64,000 nucleotides of DNA. Source: Agromyces luteolus (GTDB taxonomy: Bacteria > Actinomycetota > Actinomycetes > Actinomycetales > Microbacteriaceae). The stretch covers positions 1 to 64,000 of the forward strand of contig NZ_WODA01000014.1 of NCBI RefSeq assembly GCF_009729855.1, written 5' to 3'. This document shows positions 1 through 7,864 of this stretch, in pieces. The notes beneath the pieces were generated by a model. The model worked only from the letters and a program-made list of their open reading frames with translations, did not search any database and was not told the origin of the DNA. The first letter of the stretch is position 1, and the number at the start of each line of letters is the position of its first letter. The position numbers and the translations under genes were made by a program.

Positions 1-3
1 CCT

Positions 4-17
4 ATGTCACGAGACAT
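4..17. promoter_or_regulatory. Operator-like dyad at the left edge
   Basis: ATGTC and GACAT arms flank a 4-nt centre. A related CATGTCGTGA lies at about 41-50 in inverted orientation to TCACGA-GACATG. This looks like an operator region for a gene left of the window, but no gene is visible to assign it to. Very tentative. Confidence 0.2.
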
Positions 18-80
18 GAGCGACGTATCACCTGTGACACATGTCGTGAACTCAGACACCTCCGGGGGCACGTCGTGAAG

Positions 81-115
81 AGCCCGGTCCACTCAGCCTG
101 CTGAGGGTCCGGGCT
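81..115. terminator. Hairpin, probable terminator of a gene left of the window
   Basis: The outer 7-bp stem AGCCCGG/CCGGGCT encloses an inner CTCAG/CTGAG stem with a 4-nt loop. There is no T tract, as is usual at this base composition. It precedes the promoter of the TPM-domain gene. Confidence 0.5.
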
Positions 116-198
116 CGTTCCGTATCCGGGCTCGTCGCGTCCGCAGGTCGGTCGGATGCGCTCGGCCGGGCCGCTGCTGAGCGTCCGCCCGGAACCCG

Positions 199-228
199 TG
201 GACGCTCCTCGGAGCACCCCAATAGACT
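199..228 (+). promoter_or_regulatory. Promoter of the TPM-domain gene
   Basis: TGGACG (199-204), an 18-nt spacer and TAGACT (223-228) resemble a housekeeping promoter. The predicted start near 235 leaves about 30 nt before the ATG at 264, with GGGGAAGG as ribosome binding site. Confidence 0.45.
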
Positions 229-263
229 CCAGACATCGGCTCCGAGGGGAAGGGCACTGTCGC

Positions 264-2258
264 ATGCGGTCGGTTCGCACGGGTTCGATCGCCGTCGCCG
301 TCCTGGTCGCGCTGACCCTGCTCCAGTCCCCCGCGGCCGCGTACGCGGAGCAGCCCGTCGAGTTCGGCGCGAGCCCGGTCGTCGACACGGCGGGAGCGCT
401 GACCCCGGACGAGGAGCGCGAGGTCGAGGCCGCGATCGACGAGGCGGCCGACCGGAGTGGCCGGCAGTTGTTCGTGGCGTACGTGGGCGAGTTCGAGGAT
501 CCGGCCGACGCCGGATCGTGGGCGACGGAGACCGCCAACGACAACAACATGGGCAGCGAGGACTACCTGCTCGCGGTCGCGATCGACGGTCGCGCCTACC
601 ACCTCTCCGCCGCCGAGGACGCCTCGCTGTCGGCTGCCGACGTCGACCGCATCGCCGTCGAGGTCGTCGAGCCGCACCTGCGCGACGGCGACTGGGCGGC
701 CGCGGCCATCGCCGGGGCCGAGGCGATCGGGGGCGGCGGCGCCCCGGGCGGCGGGCTCGGCTGGCTCTGGATCGCCCTCCTCGTGGTCGCGGCCGCGGCC
801 GTCGTCATCGCGATCGTGATCGCACGGCGGCGCGGCCGGGCCGGCGCGCCGCCTGCGGAAGGGCCGCCTCCGGTTCCGATCGACGAGCTCCGACGACGGG
901 CGGGCGGCGCGCTCATCGGCGCCGACGACGCCGTGAAGACCAGCGAGGAGGAGCTCGGCTTCGCCGTCGCCTCCTTCGGCGACGACGCCACCGCCGACTT
1001 CCGCGCCGCACTCGCCGCGGCGACCGCCAAGGTGCGCGAGGCCTTCGGCCTGCAGCAACGACTCGACGACCACGAGCCCGACACCGAGGCGCAGCAACGG
1101 GAGTGGTACGCCGGAATCCTCCGCCTGACGGAGGAGGCGGAGGGACTGCTCGACGCGCAGGCCGACCGCTTCGACGCCCTGCGCGCGCTCGAGCAGAACG
1201 CCCCGCAGGCCCTCGCGGAGGTGGAGGCGTCGATCCGCGCCGCGGAGTCGGGGATCGCCCCCGCCGCGGCCCGGCTGCAGGCCCTGTCGTCCCAGTACGC
1301 GCCGACCGCGCTGGCCTCCGTCGCCGACAACCCCGAGCAGGCCCGGGCGCGCATCGCGTTCGCCCGCGACTCCGCCTCCGAGGCCGCCGCCGCGCTCGGC
1401 CGGGGCGAGACCGGCGCCGCTGCGGTGGACATCCGAGCCGCCGAGGAGGCCGCGGACCAGGCGCGACTGCTCGCGGCCGCGGTCGAGCGGCTCGCGGCCG
1501 ACCTCGACGACGGCGACCGTGCCGTCGCCGCCGGCATCGCCGACCTCGACGCCGACGTGCGCACCGCACGCGGCATGTCCGACGCGGCGCTCGGCGGCCT
1601 CGCCGACCGCGTCGAGGCCGAGGCGGACGCGCTGCGCGCCGACCTCGGCCGCGCCGGCCGGTCACCGCACGAGCTCGCCGCGCGACTCGATGCGGTCAAC
1701 CGCGAGATCGACGCCGCGATCGCGGGCGCGCGCGACGCGGCCGTGCAGGCCCAGCGCGCGCGGGCCGAGCTCGACCGGGCGCTGCTCTCCGCGCGCTCCC
1801 GCGTGCAGGCGGCGGAGGACTACCTGGTCGCACGCCGCGGCGCGGTCGGCGCCGAGGCCCGCACGCGACTGGCCGAGGCCGGCCGGCTCGTCGTCGAGGC
1901 GCAGTCGCTCACGGCGACCGACGCCGCCCGTGCGCTCGCCGCGGCCCAGCGAGCGGACCAGCTCGCCGGACAGGCGATGAGCCTCGCCCAACGCGACGTC
2001 GGCGGGTTCGGCGGCGCCTACGGCGGTGCTGCGGCCGGCGGCCTCGGCGTCCCGCAGGGCCGTGGCGCGAGCGGCGGCGACCTCGTCGGCGCCGTCCTGG
2101 GTGGCATCCTCATCGACTCCATGCTCGGCGGCGGACGGCGCGGCGGAGGATTCGGCGGAGGCGGGATCCCCGGCGGGTTCGGCGGAGGCCGACGCGCCCC
2201 GGGCAGCTTCGGCGGGTCCGCGACGCGCTCGAGGCGAGGAAGCGGGGGCCGCTTCTGA
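264..2258 (+). CDS. TPM domain-containing secreted/membrane protein
   Basis: Predicted 664 aa. A signal peptide (about 1-27, ending AAAYA) is followed by a TPM domain (about 35-150; family formerly called TPM_phosphatase or YgcG-like) outside the membrane. One transmembrane helix (about 165-187) ends in RRR, so the long Ala/Glu/Arg-rich helical region (about 210-570) should be cytoplasmic. The last 85 or so residues are Gly-rich. I chose ATG 264 over an upstream in-frame start because it has a GGGGAAGG site and begins with the signal peptide. PspA follows after 50 nt, so the pair is probably co-transcribed; TPM and PspA proteins are often neighbours in actinobacteria. The biochemical role is not settled. 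Confidence 0.8.
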   Translation: MRSVRTGSIAVAVLVALTLLQSPAAAYAEQPVEFGASPVVDTAGALTPDEEREVEAAIDEAADRSGRQLFVAYVGEFEDPADAGSWATETANDNNMGSEDYLLAVAIDGRAYHLSAAEDASLSAADVDRIAVEVVEPHLRDGDWAAAAIAGAEAIGGGGAPGGGLGWLWIALLVVAAAAVVIAIVIARRRGRAGAPPAEGPPPVPIDELRRRAGGALIGADDAVKTSEEELGFAVASFGDDATADFRAALAAATAKVREAFGLQQRLDDHEPDTEAQQREWYAGILRLTEEAEGLLDAQADRFDALRALEQNAPQALAEVEASIRAAESGIAPAAARLQALSSQYAPTALASVADNPEQARARIAFARDSASEAAAALGRGETGAAAVDIRAAEEAADQARLLAAAVERLAADLDDGDRAVAAGIADLDADVRTARGMSDAALGGLADRVEAEADALRADLGRAGRSPHELAARLDAVNREIDAAIAGARDAAVQAQRARAELDRALLSARSRVQAAEDYLVARRGAVGAEARTRLAEAGRLVVEAQSLTATDAARALAAAQRADQLAGQAMSLAQRDVGGFGGAYGGAAAGGLGVPQGRGASGGDLVGAVLGGILIDSMLGGGRRGGGFGGGGIPGGFGGGRRAPGSFGGSATRSRRGSGGRF

Positions 2259-2308
2259 CGCCGCCCGACCGATGACCCAGTTCGATCACCAACGGAAGGA
2301 CACCACCC

Positions 2309-3046
2309 ATGACCAAGCAGTCCATCTTCGGACGGATCTCGCAGCTCCTGCGAGCCAACGTCAACGCGCTCATCGACCAGGCCGAGGACCCCGAGGTCAT
2401 GCTCGACCAGATGGTGCGCGACTTCACCAACTCGATCGCCGACGCCGAGGCCGCCATCGCCGAGACGATCGGCAACCTGCGACTGCTGGAGGACGACCAC
2501 CGCGAGGACGTCACCGCGGCGCGCGAGTGGGGCGACAAGGCCCTCGCGGCGAGCCGCAAGGCCGACGAACTCCGCACCGCGGGCGACACCGCGGGCGCCG
2601 ACAAGTTCGACAACCTCGCCAAGGTCGCCCTCAGCCGCCAGATCTCCTCGGAGAACGAGGCACGCGCCGCGGAGCCGCAGATCGCGGCGCAGACCGAGGT
2701 CGTGGAGAAGCTCAAGTCGGGCCTCAACGGCATGAAGCAGAAGCTCGTCGAGCTGAAGAACAAGCGCAGCGAGCTCATCGCGCGGTCGAAGACGGCCGCG
2801 GCGCAGCAGCAGGTGCACGAGGCCGTGAAGTCGATCGACATCCTCGATCCGACCAGCGAGCTCGGCCGCTTCGAGGACAAGGTCCGCCGCGAGGAGGCCA
2901 AGGCGCGCGGTCAGGCCGAGCTGGCGGCGTCGAGCATCGACGCGCAGTTCAACGAGCTCGACGACCTCGGCGAGCTGACCGAGGTCGAGGCGCGGCTCGC
3001 CGCGCTGAAGACCGGGGGCGCCCAGGGCCAGATCTCCGGTTCCTGA
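2309..3046 (+). CDS. PspA/IM30 family protein
   Basis: 245 aa, nearly all helical and highly charged. It opens TKQSIFGRISQLLRANVNALIDQAEDPEVMLDQM, shortened here as the conserved amphipathic N-terminus of PspA/Vipp1 proteins. Members coat the inner face of the membrane and respond to envelope stress, forming oligomers through the long coiled coil (about 25-215). A GGAAGGA site lies 8 nt before the ATG. The upstream TPM gene and the downstream J-domain gene suggest a membrane-stress group. A strong hairpin follows the stop codon. Confidence 0.88.
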   Translation: MTKQSIFGRISQLLRANVNALIDQAEDPEVMLDQMVRDFTNSIADAEAAIAETIGNLRLLEDDHREDVTAAREWGDKALAASRKADELRTAGDTAGADKFDNLAKVALSRQISSENEARAAEPQIAAQTEVVEKLKSGLNGMKQKLVELKNKRSELIARSKTAAAQQQVHEAVKSIDILDPTSELGRFEDKVRREEAKARGQAELAASSIDAQFNELDDLGELTEVEARLAALKTGGAQGQISGS

Positions 3047-3053
3047 TCGGGTG

Positions 3054-3101
3054 CGGATGCCGCGGGGCGGCGCCGCTGCGACGGCGACCCCGCGGCATCC
3101 G
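3054..3101. terminator. Terminator after pspA
   Basis: A perfect 14-bp inverted repeat, CGGATGCCGCGGGG (3054-3067) and its complement (3088-3101), encloses a 20-nt loop. The arms contain the word GGATGCC that recurs across the window. Confidence 0.6.
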
Positions 3102-3166
3102 AACCCCCGACCGGCGCCGACGGCCGGGAGACGGCCCGGACTCCGCTCACGAGGGAGGTGCGGAGC

Positions 3167-3766
3167 ATGACCCCCGACGAGGCGGCGCGCGTGCTCGGGG
3201 TCGAGCCCGGCGCCGATCAGGCGGAGCTCGACCGGGCGTACCGGCGCCTCGCGCGCGAGTTGCACCCCGACCGCTTCGTCGGAGCGCCGAACGCCGACGT
3301 GCGCGAGGCGAGCGCGCGGTTCATCGAGGTCGCGCGCGCCTACCGGCTGCTGTCCGAGGCCCGGATCGGCACGACCGGCGACCGCCCGACCGGGCGCGTC
3401 GTCGTCGAGCACCCGCCGGGCGGGCCGCCGCGCACCGTGCCGCCCCGGCGGTTCAGCACGCGCCTGTTCGCGAGCTGGAGCCTCCTGCTCCTCGCGGGCG
3501 CGCTCCTGTCGACGTCGACGACGCCCGTCTTCACCCCGCTCGACCTCTGGGGCCGGCTCGCCCTGCTCGTCGCCGCAGCGCTCGCGACGGGGCTCACCCG
3601 GAAGCGGTGGGCGTGGTGGGCGACGCTCGTCCTGCTCGGTCTCAGCGGCATCGCGGTGATCGCGTCGACCACCGTCGCCTCCCTGCTCGGACTCGGCTTC
3701 ATGGCGGTGGCCTCGGTGGGCATCGCCGTCCAGGCCGGGCTCGTGCGGTTCCCCGACCAGGACTGA
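3167..3766 (+). CDS. J-domain membrane protein
   Basis: 199 aa. Residues 1-65 form a DnaJ-type J domain with the diagnostic HPD (LHPDRF) between helices II and III, which in this family stimulates a DnaK partner. A basic linker precedes three to four hydrophobic segments (about 95-195), so the J domain is membrane-tethered and faces the cytoplasm. There are no Gly/Phe or zinc regions. ATG 3167 is preferred over GTG 3158 because GGAGG (3154-3158) is 8 nt upstream of it. The substrate is unknown; proximity to pspA suggests membrane proteostasis. Confidence 0.75.
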   Translation: MTPDEAARVLGVEPGADQAELDRAYRRLARELHPDRFVGAPNADVREASARFIEVARAYRLLSEARIGTTGDRPTGRVVVEHPPGGPPRTVPPRRFSTRLFASWSLLLLAGALLSTSTTPVFTPLDLWGRLALLVAAALATGLTRKRWAWWATLVLLGLSGIAVIASTTVASLLGLGFMAVASVGIAVQAGLVRFPDQD

Positions 3767-3783
3767 CGGCGATCGCCCCACGC

Positions 3784-3801
3784 CGGCGGATCGGTCCGCC
3801 G
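3784..3801. terminator. Short hairpin after the J-domain gene
   Basis: CGGCGGA, TCGG, TCCGCCG forms a 7-bp stem with a 4-nt loop shortly after the stop codon. Confidence 0.4.
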
Positions 3802-3857
3802 CCCGGCGTCCCGGTCATCGCTCGCGCCCGGATGCCGCGAGGAACATACTGGGAACC

Positions 3858-4700
3858 ATGCCGGCCGCCTTCGTCGTCGTCCCCGAATGGCAGGGTTCCG
3901 TCTCCGCGCGTGCGATGAGCCACGCCGACGGGGCGCACGCCATCAGCGGGGACCTCCCCTCCGCCGCCACCGTCGTCGTCGACGTGCCCGTCGAGGCCGG
4001 CGATGCGCTCGGCACCGGGGTGCACCGGTACAGCGCCCTGCGCCGCGTGGGCGACCTGATGCGCGAGGCGATGCGGGGCCTCGGGAGCACCCCGATCGCG
4101 ATCGGCGGCGACTGCGGCATCGCGCTGGCGTCCGTCGCGACCGCGACGGCGGGCGACGCCGACTCGCTCGCCGTGCTGTGGCTCGACGCGCATCCCGACC
4201 TCAACTCCCCCGAGACGAGCCCGTCCGGCGCGTTCAACGGGATGGTGCTCCGGGCCATCGCGGGCGAGGGCGCCGAGGGGCTGGCTCTGCGCGACGGCGA
4301 ACGGGTCGCCCCGTCGAGGCTCGTCCTCGCGGGCGTTCGGGCGCTCGACGCGGGCGAGGAGGCGTACATCGAGGAGCACGGGATCTCGATGCTCGACGTG
4401 GACCGCTTCCGGGAGCCGGCGGCGATCGTCGATGCGATCTTCGCGACGGGCGCCTCGCGGGTCTACGTCCACGTCGACCTCGACGTGCTCGATCCGTCCG
4501 CGATCGCCGGCCTGTCGTACCCGCTGCCGTTCGGCGCCGATCCCGACGACCTGGTGGCCCTGGTCCGCACCGTCGTCGCCGACGTCCCGCTCGCCGGCGC
4601 CTCGATCGCCGGCTTCGCGCCCTCGTCGCCCGAGGCGGCGCTCGACGACCTGCCCACGATCCTCCGCCTCATCGGCGCACTCGCGTCCGGCGCTCGCTGA
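3858..4700 (+). CDS. Arginase/agmatinase-fold ureohydrolase-like protein
   Basis: 280 aa. The fold is marked by DAHPD (110-114) and DLDVLDP (near 212), two of the three metal-ligand motifs of arginases, agmatinases and formiminoglutamases. The first motif, normally GGDH, reads GGDC here (83-86), so a His metal ligand is replaced by Cys. The substrate therefore cannot be inferred safely, and a altered or single-metal site is possible. CATACT lies 7 nt before the ATG, consistent with a leaderless transcript. The next gene is a flavoprotein with its own promoter. Confidence 0.7.
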   Translation: MPAAFVVVPEWQGSVSARAMSHADGAHAISGDLPSAATVVVDVPVEAGDALGTGVHRYSALRRVGDLMREAMRGLGSTPIAIGGDCGIALASVATATAGDADSLAVLWLDAHPDLNSPETSPSGAFNGMVLRAIAGEGAEGLALRDGERVAPSRLVLAGVRALDAGEEAYIEEHGISMLDVDRFREPAAIVDAIFATGASRVYVHVDLDVLDPSAIAGLSYPLPFGADPDDLVALVRTVVADVPLAGASIAGFAPSSPEAALDDLPTILRLIGALASGAR

Positions 4701-4772
4701 GCGGAGGGCCGCACGGCCCGCCCGCCGGGAGGCCGGTGGGATCGGGCCGTTCCGCTCGCGGCATCCGCTCCC

Positions 4773-4778
4773 TAGGCT
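4773..4778 (+). promoter_or_regulatory. -10 element (TAGGCT) of the lpd-like gene
   Basis: TAGGCT, with TTCCGC as a weak -35 at 4750-4755 (17-nt spacer). The predicted leader of about 35 nt contains the GGGAAGGGGG site used at ATG 4820. Confidence 0.4.
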
Positions 4779-4819
4779 GGCGAGGTGGCCGGGAGCGATC
4801 CGGCGGGAAGGGGGCCCGG

Positions 4820-6271
4820 ATGGCCAGGGAGTTCGACCTCATCGTGCTCGGGGCGGGGGCGGTCGGCGAGAACGTGGCCGACCGGGCGCGCGCCGCCGGT
4901 CTCGAGGTCGCGGTCGTGGAGCACCAGCTGGTCGGCGGCGAGTGCACCTTCTGGGCCTGCGTGCCCTCCAAGACGCTGCTGCGCAGCGGGCTCGCGCGTC
5001 GGGCGGCGCAGCGGGTACCGGGCGCGGCCGAGGCCGTGACGGGGGCGCTCGACGCCGACGCGACCTTCCGGCGCCGCGACTACTGGACCTCCGACTGGCG
5101 CGACGCGGGGGGCGTGCACTGGCTGACCGGCATCGGCGCCGTGCTCGTGCGCGGCCACGGGCGCCTCGCCGGTGAGCGTCGAGTCGTCGTCGCTCCGTCC
5201 GACGGCGGCCCGGAGGAGGAGCTCGTCGCGCGACACGCGGTGGCGGTCTGCACGGGCTCGGATCCGGTGGTCCCGGACATCCCCGGGCTCGCGGACGCCG
5301 AACCGTGGGTGAGCCGCGACGCCACGAGCTCGCACCGGGTGCCCGGGCGCCTGGCGATCATCGGGGGCGGCGTCGTCGCGGTCGAGATGGCGACCGCGTA
5401 CGCGGGGCTCGGCTCGGAGGTGACGATGCTCGTCCGTAGCGGACTGCTGGGCTCCCTCGAGCCGTTCGCCGCCGAGGCGGTGGGCGAGGGCCTCGCCGAC
5501 CTCGGCGTCGACGTCCGCTTCGGGGTCAGCGCGCGCCGGGTCGAGCGGTCCGCGTCGGGCGAGGTCGCCCTCGAGCTCGACGACGGCTCGACGCTCACCG
5601 CCGACGAGGTGCTCGTCGCGACCGGGCGTCGCCCCCGGTCCACCGGGATCGGGCTCGAGACCGCCGGCCTCGCACCGGGAGCGCCGATCGACGTCGACGA
5701 CACCCTCGCCGCGACCGCGGTCCCCGTCGTCGACGGGTCGCCGTGGCTGTACGCGGCGGGCGACGTCGTGGGCCGGGCGGAGTTCACGCACCAGGGCAAG
5801 TACCAGGCCCGCGCAGCGGGCGACGTCATCGGCGCTCGTGCCCTCGGCCGCCCGGTGGATGCCGGCCGGTACGGGGTGCACGCGGCGACCGCCGACCACA
5901 CGGCCGTGCCGAGCGTCGTGTTCTCGGACCCGGAGGTCGGCAGCGTCGGCCTCACGAGCGCCGAGGCGGCGAAGCAGGGGCTGTCGGTGCGGACGCCGGA
6001 GGTGCCGTTCTCGAGCGTGAGCGGCGCGGGCATCCTCGCCGACGACTACCGCGGGCGGGCGCGACTCGTGATCGACGCGGAGCGCGACGTCGTCGTCGGC
6101 GCCACGTTCGTCGGGCAGGGCGTCTCCGAGCTCGTGCAGCAGGCGACGATCGCGATCGTGGGCGAGGTGCCCGTGTCCCGCCTGTGGCATGCGGTGCCGG
6201 CGTTCCCGACCCTGAGCGAGGTCTGGTTGCGTCTCCTCGAGGCCGACGGCCGCCCGGAGGCCCGCGCGTGA
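4820..6271 (+). CDS. Dihydrolipoamide dehydrogenase-like NAD(P)/FAD disulfide oxidoreductase
   Basis: 483 aa, normal length for the pyridine nucleotide-disulfide oxidoreductases. Visible are the FAD Rossmann motif (GAGAVG, 11-16), the redox pair C42-TFWA-C47, the NAD(P) motif (IIGGGVVAVE, about 182), the second FAD site (YAAGDV) and the C-terminal dimer domain with HAVPAFPTLSE supplying the His-Glu pair. The family transfers electrons between NAD(P)H and a disulfide. No E2 or lipoyl-domain gene is nearby, so lipoamide as substrate is unproven; mycothiol-related or mercuric-reductase-like substrates are alternatives. The next gene overlaps its stop codon (GTGA). Confidence 0.8.
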   Translation: MAREFDLIVLGAGAVGENVADRARAAGLEVAVVEHQLVGGECTFWACVPSKTLLRSGLARRAAQRVPGAAEAVTGALDADATFRRRDYWTSDWRDAGGVHWLTGIGAVLVRGHGRLAGERRVVVAPSDGGPEEELVARHAVAVCTGSDPVVPDIPGLADAEPWVSRDATSSHRVPGRLAIIGGGVVAVEMATAYAGLGSEVTMLVRSGLLGSLEPFAAEAVGEGLADLGVDVRFGVSARRVERSASGEVALELDDGSTLTADEVLVATGRRPRSTGIGLETAGLAPGAPIDVDDTLAATAVPVVDGSPWLYAAGDVVGRAEFTHQGKYQARAAGDVIGARALGRPVDAGRYGVHAATADHTAVPSVVFSDPEVGSVGLTSAEAAKQGLSVRTPEVPFSSVSGAGILADDYRGRARLVIDAERDVVVGATFVGQGVSELVQQATIAIVGEVPVSRLWHAVPAFPTLSEVWLRLLEADGRPEARA

Positions 6272-6663
6272 GCCGGATGGTGCGCGTGCGGCTCACCGAC
6301 TCCCCCATCAGCGTCGCGGGCTACTGGTGGGCGACGGCCGTCGGCTTCGCCTGGGGCTTCCTCTGGAGCCGGGGGCGCATCGAGGTGCGGCGCGGCCTCA
6401 TCGTGTTCCGGGGGATGCCTCGCTGGACGTTCGGGCGCGGCGGCTCGTGCGTCGGCGGCTGCTACCTGACCGCGGAGAACGCCTCCGACACCGTGCTCGG
6501 GCATGAGGCCGTGCACCGGGAGCAGTGGCGCACGTACGGCCTGCTGTTCCCGATCCTGTACTGGATGTCGGGACGGAACCCGCTGACGAACCGGTTCGAG
6601 ATCGAGGCCGGGCTCGAAGCCGGCGGGTACCTGCCGCGGCGCAGGCGGTCGACCGCCCGCTGA
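6268..6663 (+). CDS. Small HExxH-motif protein of unknown function
   Basis: 131 aa from GTG 6268, overlapping the preceding stop codon by 4 nt, with CGGAGG upstream. An N-terminal hydrophobic stretch (about 18-33) is followed by CVGGC (61-65) and HEAVH (79-83), the latter matching the zinc-protease HExxH signature, then a GRNPLTNRFEIEAGLE segment. As I recall, homologues are conserved in Actinobacteria and often labelled Fe-S oxidoreductase; with only two Cys that label is doubtful. Translational coupling to the flavoprotein suggests a shared role. Function not assigned. Confidence 0.6.
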   Translation: MSRMVRVRLTDSPISVAGYWWATAVGFAWGFLWSRGRIEVRRGLIVFRGMPRWTFGRGGSCVGGCYLTAENASDTVLGHEAVHREQWRTYGLLFPILYWMSGRNPLTNRFEIEAGLEAGGYLPRRRRSTAR

Positions 6664-6709
6664 CGCCGGGCGCCCCGCGGCGGCATCCGCTCGGCCCCCG
6701 GAACGGACC

Positions 6710-6740
6710 GCGGGCCGGGCCCCTCGTGGACCCGGCCCGC
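6710..6740. terminator. Bidirectional terminator between convergent genes
   Basis: GCGGGCCGGG (6710-6719) pairs perfectly with CCCGGCCCGC (6731-6740) around an 11-nt loop. It separates the HExxH gene from the siderophore-binding protein gene. Confidence 0.6.
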
Positions 6741-6760
6741 AGCTCGCGTTCAGCGCTCGG

Positions 6761-7792
6761 TCACTGCTCGACGACGCCCGCGATCGCGTCTACGAGGGCG
6801 GGCAGGCCGCCCTCCCAGTCGAAGCTCAGCGCCGTCGGCGGCGAGACGGACGAGACCGTCACGGGGTCGTAGACCTGGGCGACCCTGCCGGCGGCGACCG
6901 CGGGGATCGCCTGCAGCTCGGGCTTGGCGAGGAAGGCGTCCGCCTCCTCCTTCGTGCTGTGGTAGCTGACGATGACGTCGGCGTCGAGCTGGTCGAGCTG
7001 CTCGTAGCTGAGCTCGTAGAAGAAGCCGCCGTCGCTGGTGTCGAGCTCGGAGACGCTCGGGGCGACCTCGAGCCCGAGCTCGGTCAGCACCTCGATGCGC
7101 GAGTCCGCGGCCGTGTAGACGTAGACGAAGCCGTCCCCGTCCCAGACGCCGGCGAAGGTCGTGCCGGCGAAGTCGGGGTGCGCCGCCGCCTGCTCGGCGA
7201 GGCCGTCGGAGATGCCCTGCAGCACCGCCTCGCCCTCGTCGGCACGCCCGAGCGCCTCGGCCGTGATCTCGATGGTCCGGTCCCACGGAGTGGTCCACGG
7301 CGCCTCCGGGTAGGCGACGACGGGGGCGATCTCCGACAGCGTGGCGTACTGCTCCTCGGTGATGCCGGAGTACGGGGCGAGGATCAGGTCGGGCTCGGCC
7401 GCGATGAACTCCTCGTAGGGGATGGTCGCGCCGCCCTCGGGGTCGGGGATGAGCGCGGGGAGCTCTTCGCCGGCCTCCTCGTACGCCGCCTCGACCCAGG
7501 GCAGGTAGTTGCCCTCGCCCACGGTCCAGGCCTGCTCGGCGATGGCGACCGGGTACACGCCGACGGCGATCGCGGCCTCGGTGGAGCCCCAGCCCCAGGT
7601 CGCGACGCGCTCGGGCTCGTCGTCGACGATCGTCTCGCCGAAGGCGTGCTCGATCGTGACGGGGAAGCCCTCGGCGGCCTCCGAGCCCGTGCCGCCCTCG
7701 GTCGGGTCGGCGGCGGCGCCCGAGCAGGCGGAGAGGGCGAGCGCGGTGACGGCGGCGCCGGCCACGGCGATCAGGGAACGTCGAAGACGCAC
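6761..7792 (-). CDS. Iron-siderophore ABC transporter, substrate-binding lipoprotein
   Basis: 343 aa from GTG 7792, with AAGGAG 5 nt upstream. A basic n-region, hydrophobic core and lipobox LSAC (Cys23) predict a lipoprotein on the outer face of the membrane. The body matches the helical-backbone FepB/FhuD-type fold (periplasmic_binding_2), with VATWGWGSTEAAIAVGVYP and YSGITEEQYATLSEIAPVV segments. It should capture a ferric siderophore for the permease/ATPase genes upstream on the same strand. A DtxR-type box lies 28 nt upstream, so repression under iron sufficiency is expected. The siderophore is unknown. Confidence 0.88.
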   Translation of the reverse strand: MRLRRSLIAVAGAAVTALALSACSGAAADPTEGGTGSEAAEGFPVTIEHAFGETIVDDEPERVATWGWGSTEAAIAVGVYPVAIAEQAWTVGEGNYLPWVEAAYEEAGEELPALIPDPEGGATIPYEEFIAAEPDLILAPYSGITEEQYATLSEIAPVVAYPEAPWTTPWDRTIEITAEALGRADEGEAVLQGISDGLAEQAAAHPDFAGTTFAGVWDGDGFVYVYTAADSRIEVLTELGLEVAPSVSELDTSDGGFFYELSYEQLDQLDADVIVSYHSTKEEADAFLAKPELQAIPAVAAGRVAQVYDPVTVSSVSPPTALSFDWEGGLPALVDAIAGVVEQ

Positions 7793-7820
7793 GGATGCTC
7801 CTTGGTTCAGAGTGGGTTGG

Positions 7821-7839
7821 TAAGGCTAGGCTAACCTAA
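7821..7839 (-). promoter_or_regulatory. DtxR/IdeR iron box upstream of the binding-protein gene
   Basis: TAAGGCTAGGCTAACCTAA matches the known consensus TWAGGTWAGSCTWACCTWA at 18 of 19 positions. It overlaps a possible TAGCCT -10 on the minus strand. An iron-loaded DtxR/IdeR would be expected to repress here. Confidence 0.8.
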
Positions 7840-7864
7840 CTCACGACATCCCGCACGTCGGCGG

